From the NCBI GenBank assembly GCA_031308135.1, contig JAHLJT010009436.1:164723681-164787680 (forward strand): a DNA stretch of 64,000 nucleotides. The letters are read 5' to 3'. The DNA is from Acheta domesticus. Lineage: Eukaryota > Arthropoda > Insecta > Orthoptera > Gryllidae. The translations under genes and the position numbers were made by a program. The notes under the pieces are model-generated. The model was not told where the DNA came from and ran no database searches. It worked only from the letters and a program-made list of their open reading frames with translations. Below, piece by piece: positions 1 to 10,669 of the stretch (positions are counted from its first letter, which is position 1; every line of letters begins with the position of its first letter).

Positions 1-450
1 GCAGCGCAGCCCGGCACCTTGGCGCACGCAAATTATTCATCATTCCTGCACGCGTCGACCCTCGGCCCCGCCCCGTCCCGCCCCGCCTCTGCCCACCCCT
101 CCCCGCCCCGTCCCGCCCCGCTCCGCCTCTGCCCACCACTCCCCGCTCCGTCCCGCCCGCCCACCACCTGCCCCGCCCCACACCCGCGCCGTCTGCTGAA
201 CGCGGTGGGTGGCGGCGGTCAGGCCCTGGGCGGGGGAGCGGGCGATGGCCAAGGGGCGTGTCCGGCGCTCTCGCAATGCAACGGGGGCGGGGCAGAAGAG
301 CGAAATGGGAGGGCAGAGAGAGGCGGATCAGAAAGACCAAGGTCACTTCGCGCTGGTTGGAAACCGGTGGGAGGTCTTCGCTAGAAGCGTACAGCCGAGG
401 GCACTTACAAATTGCATCCACGTTGTGTGACCGTTATTGGACGGTGACGG
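1..450. other. CpG-dense GC-rich island with C-rich simple DNA
   Basis: The first 200 bases are C-rich degenerate repeats of a CCCGCCCCG type. They switch at about 205 to G-rich DNA of the same style, and composition falls to AT-rich by 430. Several frames stay open on both strands (for example + 19-384 and - 40-276). This is expected of stop-poor GC-rich DNA and is not evidence of a gene. Such islands in arthropods are often promoters or enhancers, but no TATA box, initiator or splice pair stands out. The island may continue beyond the left edge of the window. Confidence 0.6.
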
Positions 451-869
451 TGAAATTTAGTTTTTTGAAATGCATTGAGAATCTAATCTATCTAGCGCGG
501 GTTTTCCAACTAACAAAATGAATATGACAAAGACATTGACAAAGAAGAAACTATGTGAAATATAAAATGTTTCGTTAGGTACAAGTAAAAACTTCTTCAA
601 TTAAACTAACCAGAAAACAAAAATAATAAAGTAACCCAGATATGTTTTGCTTTCGGCAGCGATTTGGAAGTTGCTGGAAATACATCGTAATTGTCGCTGG
701 TTTTTGAAGTGGTCTGTTCTTGGTGTGGTGTCGCAATGTGGCGGCTACCAGACCTTACAGTATTCTGAGAATTAGTTAGACTCTTCGATCGTTTGGTCTC
801 TTTGTTCTCGGATCTTTAGTTTCGAGAGGGGGAGGTGGTCAGTTTCCGACAGCGGCTGATAAAAGGGGT
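451..869. other. AT-rich non-coding DNA, nothing recognised
   Basis: Ordinary AT-rich unique-looking sequence with frequent stops in all frames. I see no repeat ends, splice pairs or conserved-looking segment. Confidence 0.5.
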
Positions 870-1134
870 GTGCGCGGATCACCACGGCGTGCAGCGAGGT
901 TATCAGCAGGTCGAGTTGATCTAGTGGTGGAGAGGTGGAGCTCTTGTAGAGAGAGAGGGAGAGGCATAATGGTGGGGACGGCAAGGCAGACGTCATCAGG
1001 AGAAGAGATGGCACTGACAGAGAGGTTAAAGAGGAAGAAAAGAGAAAGGACCGGGGGTTGTGGCGAACGAGGCGGCGATGGATTGGGGCAGAATGAGGGG
1101 GGAGCTTGCGAATGGTTTATGACGAAGTCAGTGA

Positions 1135-1310
1135 AGATGGCGATGGAGATGGTGGCGGTGGCGGTGGAGGTGGTGGTAGAGGTGGTGGTGGCGGTGGAGG
1201 TGGTGGTAGAGGTGGTGGCGGTGGAGGTGGTGGTAGAGGTGGAGGTGGTAGAGGTGGTGGCGGTGGAGGTGGTGGTAGAGGTGGTGGTGCTGGTTCTGGT
1301 GCCGGTGGTG
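1135..1310 (+). repeat. GGT/GGC/GGA triplet minisatellite
   Basis: A G-rich array built from GGT, GGC, GGA and GTAGAGGTGG units, with a higher-order block of roughly 33-36 bases repeated about four times. One frame reads as poly-glycine and another as a valine/glutamate-valine run. Open frames here are by-products of the triplet repeat. The strand is strongly G-rich and could form G-quadruplexes. Confidence 0.75.
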
Positions 1311-2590
1311 ACGGTGTGGAGCGCCAGTCGTGTTCAGGTCTCGGTGGTGGTGTGGTGGTGTGGTGGTGGTCGGAGGGAAGACAAGTCCTGGTCAGTGGAC
1401 GTTACATTCGGTGTTTTATGTCAGAAACGCTAGCACCGTTCAAAGGTGTCGTGGGGGTGCTTCTGAAATGGAAGCGGAAATCGCGTGGGCACACTGACAG
1501 TGTGGGCCACACAAAAATTAAGCGGAAAAATGAAGCGAATGTGAATATGGTGATAGACGCGAAGATTCAAGCAGAGGGAGAGAGACAATCGTTGGCGGCG
1601 TGTGAAATGTTGACGAAGGTAAATAGAGCAAAAGAAAAGGTAAAGTGAATAGTAATGGTTGGAAAGTGATGAAAATGAAGGTAGAGAATGTGACGAAGGA
1701 AAGAAGTATTTCGGTATTCATGATAATTGCACTTAGAGTGCGGAGTAGGTGGAATTTGAGCAAGAGACATTGTAACGCGGAGGTAGAGGGGCGGCGGTGG
1801 CTGTGGAGTTGTCAGTTGAGGAAGTGGAGGCAAGGAGACCATAGAGGCTCAGCGGAGGTTGGAGAGGAACAGATGTAAGAAAATGAAAATGACAGTGTAC
1901 GTGTAGAGAATACAGACGGATATGGAGAATTTGATGGATGTTGAGTAAAGATGATGCTATGACTCTGGCAGAAGAGCGTCGGCAATGGCATTGGAAAAGA
2001 GGATGATGGTTAAGGGGAAGCAGAAGAAAGAGAGGCTGGTGACGGAGGATGGGCTTGGGCGAATTTCGACAGGAATTCCGCGGCGTGGGAGGAATCAGTG
2101 GGATGTGTTGAACGGGTGGAACAGGGATTTGAAGGTATGGCGAGAGTTGAAAGGCAGGCACAGTGTGTGAACCGGACGAGTCGGGGTGGAACGGGAGTGG
2201 CAGGGAAGAAAGGGAGCTTCAGTGGTTGGACGAGGGGCCTTGGGTTAGGCAGGAGGAACAGGGTGGCAAGAGAGGGACAGAGGTTGGACGGAAGGGAGTA
2301 CAGGGGGAACGGAGCGCCAGGGGTGGACGGAATCGGCAGGAGTGGACAGGAGCGGCAGGAGCGGACAGGAGCGGCAGGACTGGACAGGAGGCAGGAGCTG
2401 GAGGAGCGACGGCACTCGAAAGGGAGGTGCAGAGTTTGAACGGGAGCGGCTGGGACATTGTAGGGCGCAGGTGGCAGGGCGTGTTCGGGGGCAGCGGATG
2501 GGGCAGGAGGCGGCCGGAGCGGTGTGGCACAGGCGCGTGAAGCCATTCAAAAGCTCAAAGTTCTTCCATGTATCCATCCAAAAGGCCTAA
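1311..2590 (+). repeat. Long purine-skewed low-complexity region with GGACAGGAGC-type units
   Basis: About 1.2 kb in which the + strand is mostly G and A. Around 2290-2400 it contains short imperfect tandem units with GGA-CAGGAGCGGCAGGAG flavour, repeated about five times. Overlapping open frames on both strands arise from the skew, and none has domain-like composition. At its right edge (about 2545) the skew stops and AT-rich DNA begins. Confidence 0.6.
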
Positions 2591-2660
2591 AAAGGGCAAA
2601 ATGTTACTTGGATCAGTGTGGTTCTACAGTCTCCAATTATTTATTTATTATATATTATTA
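2590..2660 (+). repeat. Dispersed repeat fragment, copy 1
   Basis: The stretch around 2595-2640 (key words ACTTGG-TCAGTG-GGTTCTAC-GTC-AATTAT) recurs at about 4635-4680 with scattered mismatches, in the same orientation. A family of unknown class is inferred from the two copies. The segment runs into a TTA-rich stretch at 2640-2675. Confidence 0.5.
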
Positions 2661-3134
2661 TTATTATTTTTATTTAATAGGTAATTATTCCATATATAAA
2701 TTACATAACTTGATGCAATGTAGCGAGGCCGAAGGCCTTTAAGCCATTACAATATCTAGATCCTATCACGATCTAACCTTTGGAATTTTGGTATTCGCCG
2801 CAAATTGTCTCTACATCGCATTAAAGCCGCGGAAAACAGACCCTAAGGTATGGTTGAGGAAAAAGCCCCTGAAGGGGGAAAACCTGCCGTCAGAAGCCGA
2901 GTACATGCTAATCTACCAGACTTTTTCTAAACCATTTCTTTCTTTCTTGGTACGGGCGTCACGCGTTCTCATTCTTGTCTTTGGCCTCCTCAGCACCTGA
3001 AATCAAACAGCGCACAGAAGATCGTCCGCACTATCGCCTCTACCCTTCTTTTTGATACTCAATCCCCTTTGCCTCATACTGAGCTTATTCAGTTATTCGA
3101 CAGTTTCAACATTATTTGACACTTTCAACTCCCC
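2661..3134. other. AT-rich spacer with one short unassigned open frame
   Basis: Contains a 70-codon + frame at 2788-3000 with fairly protein-like composition (lysine, proline and aromatic residues). I recognise no family, and no splice sites bracket it convincingly. It may be a remnant of a mobile-element protein. Otherwise nothing notable. Confidence 0.3.
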
Positions 3135-3138
3135 AATT

Positions 3139-3533
3139 GGACGGTGTTATGCATCAACCGGCTAAGCGCCATTTTTGAAAAAATGAGATATAGACGCCAT
3201 CAGTTGCATTGGACCATGTTCTAAGCGTTCTTGGCGCCAAATCTGTAAAAATTACCTTATAATTAATGAAACATGTAAACGCCGTCAGTCACATCAGGGA
3301 TTTTATGTTTCGCAAAAACCGGCTATAAACCTGGATCTTCGAATCTGCGGTTCTTAATTTCACATTATGCAGGAAAGCGCCAGATATTCCACTCATGTTT
3401 GTGTAGTTTGGCGCTTCAATGAATGAAATAATCAAATTACAGTTTTTAGAGTTGAAAATGTAATAAACCTTTGAACGCGATTATCTCAAAACTTGTATGA
3501 TGTTGCGTAGCCGGTTGATGCATAACACCGTCC
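3139..3533. mobile_element. 395-bp inverted-repeat MITE, unclassified
   Basis: The ends are perfect inverted repeats of about 24 bases, starting GGACGGTGTTATGC and ending in its complement. Both sides are flanked by AATT (3135-3138 and 3534-3537), a possible 4-bp target-site duplication. Because AATT is palindromic, the exact boundary is ambiguous. The interior is non-coding and AT-rich with several GGCGCC-like words. This is a non-autonomous DNA transposon; I could not assign a superfamily. Confidence 0.8.
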
Positions 3534-3537
3534 AATT

Positions 3538-4060
3538 ACAGCCACACACGTCGCGCCGAAGTCGGCGGCGCGCGCTGTCGTGTCGCGCGCCTGTTTCGCT
3601 GCGCTGCCGCCAATTCCGTCAGGCGGTGTCTGCGCTGAGGTAGCGCCGCTCTCCCTCGCCGGTGACGTCACTCGCTGATAAGACGCACACCTGCCTTAGC
3701 CCCGCCTCCCTGCGCCCCTATCGCTTGCATTGTCGTGTCTTGCACCTTCCAGAAGCAAACATGCTGGCAGCTCCGCCATCGACCGCGCCATCTCATTGTG
3801 CCCGACGGGGTCGGTGGGCCGCGAGTATCTAGCCACACAATCCGCCCCTTCCTCCCTGTCATGTGCCTTTTGAAAACTTCGTGTTGGCTTTTGAGGCCCT
3901 GTGGCGACTCTTCTTTGGTGGCCTTCGACGACACCTTCCTTCGCCAAACCTCTCCTTTCATAAACTTACTTTTTCTCTGGTGTGTGCCACAAAATGTCAG
4001 AGATTCTGTTAATCGACGTCAATTTTCTATCCCTACTTCCTCCTCTTTTATGTATTAGGG
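3538..4060. other. GC-richer non-coding segment after the MITE
   Basis: 3540-3720 is CpG-rich (many CGCGC words) and 3720-4060 is pyrimidine-rich. An open frame of 107 codons (+ 3735-4058) and two antisense frames overlap each other. None shows a recognisable domain. Possibly a small regulatory island. Confidence 0.35.
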
Positions 4061-4889
4061 TGCAGCACTGTGCCATCATCGACATCCAACTTCCGAACGT
4101 TAGTTTTTTCTTGATCCTGTCATCGGGACAACACTCGAAATTGGCGCTTTTAAGTTGAAAGACGCGCCGCAGTCCTTCGAGTCTGTGGGAACCCCCGTTG
4201 AAACTCGTGGCAATTTTTTTGCTCGGTTATCCATAATTTCTTCTTTTTCTGCCCGTCTTAGCCTTGTCCATTACATGATGACACAGTCATTTGATGACAC
4301 ATTGAGTACTTGAGCCCTGATCTGGAGAATTGGCGTGCGTATATGTTAGCCGGGGGAAAGTGTGAAATGTTTATTCATTAAGCAATGGTGGAGATTTGTC
4401 TATGTAAGGCCGCTGCTATTAGAACTTGAGACGTTAGTGTAAAGATCTCTACGAACAGCCATTCAATTGTAAAAATACTTCGACTCCTTTCTAGGATAGT
4501 TAATCTTAACTGGCGAAAAGAGAACCATACTGGTCCAAGATGCATTCTCATCATTTAGAGGAAAAGAGGGAAACGCTCTTTGGATCTCTGTGGCATGAAA
4601 ATTTATAGTTTCTCTCAAGTACCCATGCGAAAGCACAAAATACCACTTGGTTCAGTGAGGTTCTACTGTCCCGAATTATAGTCTATTATCCATTTCATCC
4701 ATTTTGAAATCCGTAGTATATGCCAATAGAACTAGTCACTGTACTTGTGCTTTTATCGTTTACGTGGCGGTAACTATTATGGCTTGAGTCAATTGTAACA
4801 GATTTTAGATATTGCTTTGCTGTAATGTTTCTCTCATTCCTCCACAAAACCAGTGTATCTTACCGTTGTTGATGACTAGCTTTCCCGTC
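4061..4889. other. AT-rich spacer including dispersed repeat copy 2
   Basis: Unremarkable AT-rich DNA except for about 4630-4685, which matches the repeat at about 2590-2640 in the same orientation. No gene is supported. Confidence 0.45.
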
Positions 4890-6060
4890 CCCTGTTGTTC
4901 ACTTTGCGCGCTCGCTCCTCGCTTGCCTGCACCTGGCCACGCCCACGCGCGCGCACTCGCCGCCGCCACCCGGAGCGCCGCCTGTCTGTTCCAGAGGCGG
5001 TATCTCCCGGAAGAGGCGCTCGATTCACGGAGAGGGAGGGCGAGGTGAGGGGGAGGGCGAGGTGAGGGGGAGGGGAAGGGAGGGGGGAGGGGGAGGTGTG
5101 TGCAGTGTCGGAGCAGGTGCAGGTGCACAAGCGGAGCAGCACAGCGCATCGCCCGGGGCAGCAGCGAGGGGGCGGGGCGGGGGCGGGGACGGGCTGCAGC
5201 GGCCGAACAGGCAGCGGTGGTGGGAGATGGGAGGGGTCCCGCGAGGAGGTGAGGGGTAGAAGGAGGAGGAGATGGGGTGGGGTCGAGGAAGCGGGGACAG
5301 GGAAGGCGGTGGTATTCAAGGTCGGAGAAATGGTTGAATGGGTTGCAGGGGCGGGGCTGAAGCGGCCGAGGAGGCAGCGCTGGTGAGAGCGAGGACGGGA
5401 TGCGAGGAGAGGAGGAGGCGGGGTCGAGGAAGCGGGAACAGGGAAGGCGGAGGGATTCGAGGTCGGAGAAATCATTGAGGGGGTTGCGGGGGCGGGGCTG
5501 AAGCGACCGAGGAGGCAGCAGGCGAGGTGGTGAGAGCTAGGTGGGGATGCGAGGAGAGGAGGAGGCGGGGTCGAGGAAGCGGTGGCGGGGGCAGTGGAGG
5601 CGGTGGGATTCGAGGGTCAGAAAAATGGTTAAGTGGGTTGCGGGGGCGGGGCTGGAACGGATGAAGAGGCAGAGGGTAACGCGAGGAGAGCAGGAGGACA
5701 TGGAGGTGGGACCGACGACCAAGGAAACGGTGTCGGGGAAGCGGAGGCGGACGAATGTGAGGACGGGCAATGGTTGAGGGAGTTGTGGGGGATGAGGATG
5801 GAGAGGGGTGGAAGGGGGAGTTCAGGTGAGTTAGAGTGGGGTGGAGGCGGACGGGTGCGAGGACTGAGGCGAGTTTGGTGTGAGAGAGGAGGTTGTTGGT
5901 CTGTAGGGAGGTAATGGAGGGATTGCAGTGGGTTGGAGGAGGAGGTGGCGGAGAAGGCGAGAAAGGAAGGATGCAAGAGCAGAGGAGAAATTGATGTAGA
6001 ACCGGCATCGCGGTGGGAGCGGAGATGGAAGGGAAAACGGGATTGAGGTGGACACTTGAG
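4890..6060. repeat. CpG island grading into a ~140-bp GC-rich minisatellite
   Basis: 4890-5030 is CpG-rich. From about 5157 to 5700 the sequence is an imperfect tandem array: the word GGGGTCGAGGAAGCGG occurs at 5279, 5420 and 5567 (periods of 141 and 147), and a second word, CGGGGCTGAAGCGGCCGAG and variants, keeps the same spacing from about 5189 to 5650. The + strand is strongly purine-rich to about 6060. The long minus-strand proline/serine-rich frames here come from the array. Confidence 0.8.
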
Positions 6061-6502
6061 TGGTAAAGTGGAATGGAGTGGTGCGAGAATGGAGGAGACG
6101 TGGTTGGTACGGTGTGAAGACGCCGGTTAAGGGAACGACAGGCCTACAATCGATATGCTCGGAGCGATAAAGTCAACGATCGACTTGACAATTATGAAGA
6201 GCAAATTATTCCTTCGGTGTTCGACGAGGCAGGATTCGATAAGGGGAATAAACAAGACTCAATATGCGTGGCAAAGTAAGTTATTCAGGTTTGAGTGATT
6301 CAATCATTTAAAGTGTAGGGCGACTGAAATTCAAGAATTTCGAGTTAGGATCTCTACTCGCAAGTACTGCTTAATTTAACAGAGAGTTTGTGTGGGTCCT
6401 GTAGGTGAAGACGGGAAATTTTGTCTCCTGCGTCCCACAGCTACTACGTCTAGACACGATAGGAGGCGGTAGGTGTGTTGATATTGTGTTCAGTATTTCA
6501 CA
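6061..6502. other. Non-coding spacer, nothing recognised
   Basis: Mixed-composition DNA between the minisatellite and the hAT element. No open frame of note and no repeat ends. Confidence 0.45.
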
Positions 6503-6510
6503 ATCATCAC

Positions 6511-7408
6511 TAGAGACCGGATTTTTATGTAATTACATATTTTTGTCTTTCTACTTACCGTTCTCAAAATTTTAATCTTGACTAATTGTCGCCGACCTAA
6601 CACAATATCCAATTTTTTCGTTACATATTTTTACATATTTGGCACTATATTACATATTTTACATATTTCGCTATTTTCTCAACATTTCTTTGTATTTTAT
6701 CAATTTTCGTAAATATTTTTATGAAAGAAGTATTTCTAAAATATTTAACATTTTTTCCCCTACATTAGTACTGCATAGTACTACGTACTGTACTCTACTC
6801 GACGTACGCTTTGTGAAGACGCGGTCGGATATTCTCAGTCCGACGCGCCTGCTTCAGTTATCTCAGTGGCGGGAAGTGCGCGTCAGCGACAGATCATTCT
6901 CACCTTTAGGTGTGAAAAGTATCATTGACGCCGCGTTTGGCGATCTTTAACCTTAATTTCCAAGAAACGTTGGCGATCGCCGTCGTGTAACACTTTGATG
7001 AATGATGAGAATTTTCCGTACTGCTGTGATTGTTGGTGTTCGTAGATTTCGCCAGTTTGTATGATGGCTTCTATTGCGTCTAGTCTGGGTGCTACATTCC
7101 TAGATAACAATTTGTGAAGGTACTGATAGGAGAGTTGTATGGTGAAAGGGTACATCAACTTGTGCTTTCCTAATGATTTTTAAAACGTTTGCATTGTTTT
7201 TAAAATTTGTATAGGAATTTTTCGTAAATGTAAGTTCGTATTATGTAAATGAGTTTTATAATTAGAGTATTTTAATATTAAATATTTTATCCGATTTTAC
7301 ATATTTATTACATATTCCTACTGTTTTCATTACATAATTATGTACATATTTTCATTCTACGTATTTTGACGTTTACACGTTTCATTCTACATATTTTTCC
7401 GGTCTCTA
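6511..7408 (-). mobile_element. hAT-type DNA transposon, 898 bp, copy 1
   Basis: Terminal inverted repeats TAGAGACCGGA/TCCGGTCTCTA are flanked by a perfect 8-bp target-site duplication ATCATCAC (6503-6510 and 7409-7416). An 8-bp duplication with TAG-starting ends is diagnostic of hAT. The interior is rich in TTACATATTT-like words near both ends. A minus-strand frame (7158-6922, 78 codons) carries a segment that also exists, mutated, in the relative at 24850-25530. No catalytic hAT domain or dimerisation region is visible, so the copy is non-autonomous. Orientation is assigned by that shared frame. Confidence 0.9.
6922..7158 (-). pseudogene. Coding remnant inside the hAT element
   Basis: A 78-codon minus-strand frame. 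Its central part (around residues RLDAIEAIIQTGEIYE and a C-terminal basic stretch with KVLHDGDRQRF-LEIKVKD) aligns by eye with the second hAT copy near 25095-25240. There the corresponding DNA carries indels and stops. Conservation between two diverged copies suggests an ancestral coding exon, either of the autonomous element or captured from a host gene. The function is not recognised. Confidence 0.4.
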
Positions 7409-7416
7409 ATCATCAC

Positions 7417-8579
7417 ATGGTATTAAAAATAACTAGTAATGTGAGTCTGGCAATAATTCTCAAAAACATCTCTGTTCCCTAATTTATTTTTGTGGTTCAT
7501 TCATACTATCTACTTAAATTCAGACTAGCGGTATAACAAAAAAAAAAAGATATTTACGCGTATCATAAGCATTTCAATATTTGACATAATGAATTAATTA
7601 CAGCTAAGATGGCTGCAGCGTATTGACAGGCCATAAATAAACCCAAACTAGGTCACAGTGAATGCGGAGTGCACAAGGATGCACAGCTGTGCGTGTGGAG
7701 GGCGAGCAGAGCGTACACGCCGCGTGCAGTGTTGTGCTGGCGAATGCAGCCATTGTTCTTACGCGGCGCGGAAGGCGACTTCCCGTGCGTGGGAGCTCCG
7801 GGGGGGGGGGCAGGCGGCGTATGAGAGGGGCGCGAGGGGGGGGCAGAATTCTCTGGCCCCCGCGCAATTTCCGCTGCCTCTGGCCGGTGCAGTGTCCGAG
7901 TTTCTTCGTTGCAGCTACCAACCCGCGAAGGCTGCGGCCATTTGTCCGTTTTCCAAGGATTTTTCACGTAAGGGGGTAGATAATAGTAGTTTTATAGATA
8001 ATATTTGGTTAAATTTGTCCCGAAAATTTCATAGCTTTACGATGATTACTTTTTGAGTTGTGAGGGAAACGGGTCATAAAAATTGTAATTCTGGAAAACA
8101 AGCAATGAAGTTTGATTCACGGGTGTTCCTAACCTTACTACTCTAATAGATGCATAATGCAGCAACATTCTTTTTAAATCATAACTTGAAAATTATTGCA
8201 GGTATAGAAGTATTTTTTTCACCAAAATATTCCAGAATAGTTAATGCATAGAGGAAAAAATGTTTTCAAAAATCGATTTTTTTAAGGTTTTAAGGTGTAT
8301 CTGCCCATTAACGACCATGTTAATGGGCAGCCTCCCTTTTCCAGTGGTGTAAAGCATCTTGTGAAAATTAATTTCAGTTTCGCCTACCCATACATATTTT
8401 TGAATGATTTTGGAATTTTTTTTGCATATTCCAAATCAAATATGTACCAGTATATTTATTAAGGGAAAACGTTTTTGGATCGGATGAGACCTGTGGTGAT
8501 TATTTTTCGATGGACTGAGTAAAATTTCGAAAAGAGAATGTTGGCTTGCGTGGAGGGTCATGGACCCCGTGCCCTCTCC
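7417..8579. other. Non-coding DNA with a short GC-rich stretch
   Basis: 7650-7960 is GC- and CpG-richer, with a run of ten or more G at about 7801. The rest is AT-rich. At 8297-8330 a short inverted repeat (CTGCCCATTAA / TTAATGGGCAG) can fold into a hairpin. No gene is supported. Confidence 0.4.
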
Positions 8580-9030
8580 CTTCATCCATTATTGCCCTTC
8601 TTTATATATTTTTTTGGTTACCATCTTCTTTATTAGTTAAACAGAAATAATACATCCAGGAGGCATGTTTTTGATTCCAACTTGGTCCCATAATTCTTCG
8701 CTCTTTAATTCTTCTTCGGTTCTATCAAGGTTTGGTTTCCAGCTGAAATTTTAGAGAATCTCTCCATATCTTTCCTCATCAGTTCATAATGGCCATTTCC
8801 TCTTTGGCTGTATTCCCTTACTGTCTTGTGGCATGTGAGCTGCATGTTCCATCCTTGAATTGTTTCATTCCATATCTCTTCCGATACCACTGCTTGCGCC
8901 TTCGGTCCGGCGCCCGAAAAATTCCCTTGCTACCAGTCTCATCTTGGACAACGTCTGCTCTCTCCCAGGGACTGCCTAGTGATTCTTTAAACGCTCATCT
9001 CCTTTGGCACGCCTCTTCACTGCCATTTGT
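8580..9030 (-). pseudogene. Possible decayed coding sequence, minus strand
   Basis: Reading the minus strand, several neighbouring frames have protein-like composition. One 61-codon frame (8890-8705) continues after a frame change into words such as WDQVGIK and MPPGCIISV. The reading frame switches repeatedly, as expected for an old element-derived gene. I cannot name the family. A chance alignment of open segments is possible. Confidence 0.25.
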
Positions 9031-9759
9031 TCGGAATAGTCCTTTGTTTTTATTTATTAACAAAGTTCATATTACAGGGATCTTAAAGTTCATTCAAATT
9101 TACTCTATTTCTCTTAATTAGCCGTTCCTTGTATTAAAGGTTGTACGTAACATTTCATTTTCATATCTTTCTCTTATTAGTTATATTTAATTTTAGTGTA
9201 TTTCTCATATGGCAATTAAGATCTTTTTACTGTCCTCCTCTTGCCATCTCATTTATTACCCGACTCATATATTTCAGAGTGGTATTTGTGCGCATTGTGC
9301 TAGTTTTGTACCTTGAGTGTTCTTCAAATTACCTGTGAGGAATTTCGATGATATTTTCTTGGAATAATAAACAGTCTCACGAATGCTCTCTGCTAGAAAT
9401 AACTCGTATTTCTATTTCTAATTATCCCATACTATTCTGCCGAGTTCTCGGAAAAGTGCTACTTTGCAGTATGCTTGCAACAAAGTTAAAATTGTATGTA
9501 TTATACACTTATAATTTATCTTTATTTAGAAAAAACTATGGAAAATGCCTTACCCTGTAGTAGCCTTTTATAATCTCCATAGGACTCATAATTTGTTTGT
9601 TTGTAAAAATTTATCCCGCTCGCCACAAAACGGAGCCTCAATTTAATAGTCAAATAACTCCAAATATTCAACCTTCTAAAAATTCTGCAAAATGTGTTTC
9701 TACCCATGCAAAAACAGCGAAAAAAGGAAACGCACCCGGTATAAATTATTCCGTACCAT
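9031..9759. other. AT-rich non-coding DNA
   Basis: Frequent stops on both strands, with a few T-rich open frames of hydrophobic character (for example + 9141-9338). These are typical of T-rich non-coding sequence. Nothing else is seen. Confidence 0.4.
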
Positions 9760-10340
9760 GCTCGTGAGTTTGCAGAGAAGTACTCCATCACTTGCTCCGC
9801 GCAGCGCAGTTCTCCCGCCTCTATCAGGTGAGCATCTGCAGCCGTCGGCCCTCTGTGTCCTCCCCTCCCCTCCCCTCCCCCCGTTTCGCCTACGCGCGGT
9901 GGGAACTTCCCCGAGGAAGCGCTCGTTGGCGCACAATGGCGGCGCGCGGATAAATGGAACCGTAACATACCGGAAGAGGATTTGTTTGGCCTTTACGGCC
10001 CCCTTTGCGCTTCGCGGCGGCGGGGGGGGGCGTGGCGCGGGGCGGGGCGCATTCAGCGAGCGCCGGTGTACATAACAGCCGCCCGCCTGCCCGCCCGCGC
10101 CAGCTCGCTCGCTCGCGGGTGTACCTGCTACAATTGCAAACTTTTACCGCTTTGTGCGCCCGCCGCCGGGTTATTGTCTTGGGCACGCCGCCGCCGCCGC
10201 CGCCGCCGTGAATCACAATTGCGCACATCGGAGGAAGACAAGGGGCGTGTGGCTGGGATGGTACGTAGAGGTGCGAATGGGATTGACGAGAAGACCAGGT
10301 GTATCGTTAGAGAAGGCACGGTTTGATAATGAGGGCACCT
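9760..10340. promoter_or_regulatory. CpG island with (CCG)n
   Basis: A compact CpG-dense island with a G run at about 10020, repeated CGCTCGCTCGC-type words near 10105 and an uninterrupted CCG tract at 10185-10208. The composition changes sharply at both edges. CpG islands in otherwise AT-rich arthropod DNA often mark promoters or enhancers, but I see no decisive core promoter. A possible splice-like signal, CTATCAG followed by GTGAGC, lies at 9823-9834. Confidence 0.4.
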
Positions 10341-10589
10341 AATTATTCTCCCTTAAAAGTAGTGTTTTTATTTCTCTATATTTATTTACTTATATACGTA
10401 GGTATTTATTCATAAAGATTTTTTTTATTTTTCATATATTTCACATCTAACGCAATATACGCAACAGGAGCTGAAGTGAGCCGGAAAAGCTTGAGTGCCA
10501 ACCTAAGTACTTGTCCGAGAGTTGTAGGCTCATGACTGTTGGTTTGGATTGATGGATGCGGCATTCATATGTAGATTCAGCACATATTA

Positions 10590-10591
<2 letters not shown>

Positions 10592-10668
<77 letters not shown>
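10592..10668. repeat. (ATT)n joined to (AAT)n, perfect inverted microsatellite
   Basis: About 13 ATT units run directly into about 13 AAT units at 10630/10631, making a perfect inverted repeat that can fold into one long hairpin. Open frames of poly-isoleucine, poly-asparagine and poly-leucine through it are artefacts. Confidence 0.9.

Positions 10669-10669
<1 letters not shown>

Noticed and set aside
9812..9836. Second + strand ratchet point (CTATCAG/GTGAGC)
   Set aside because: The pyrimidine tract is broken by G and A and the site lies in a CpG-rich island where such words are common. Kept only as a remark.
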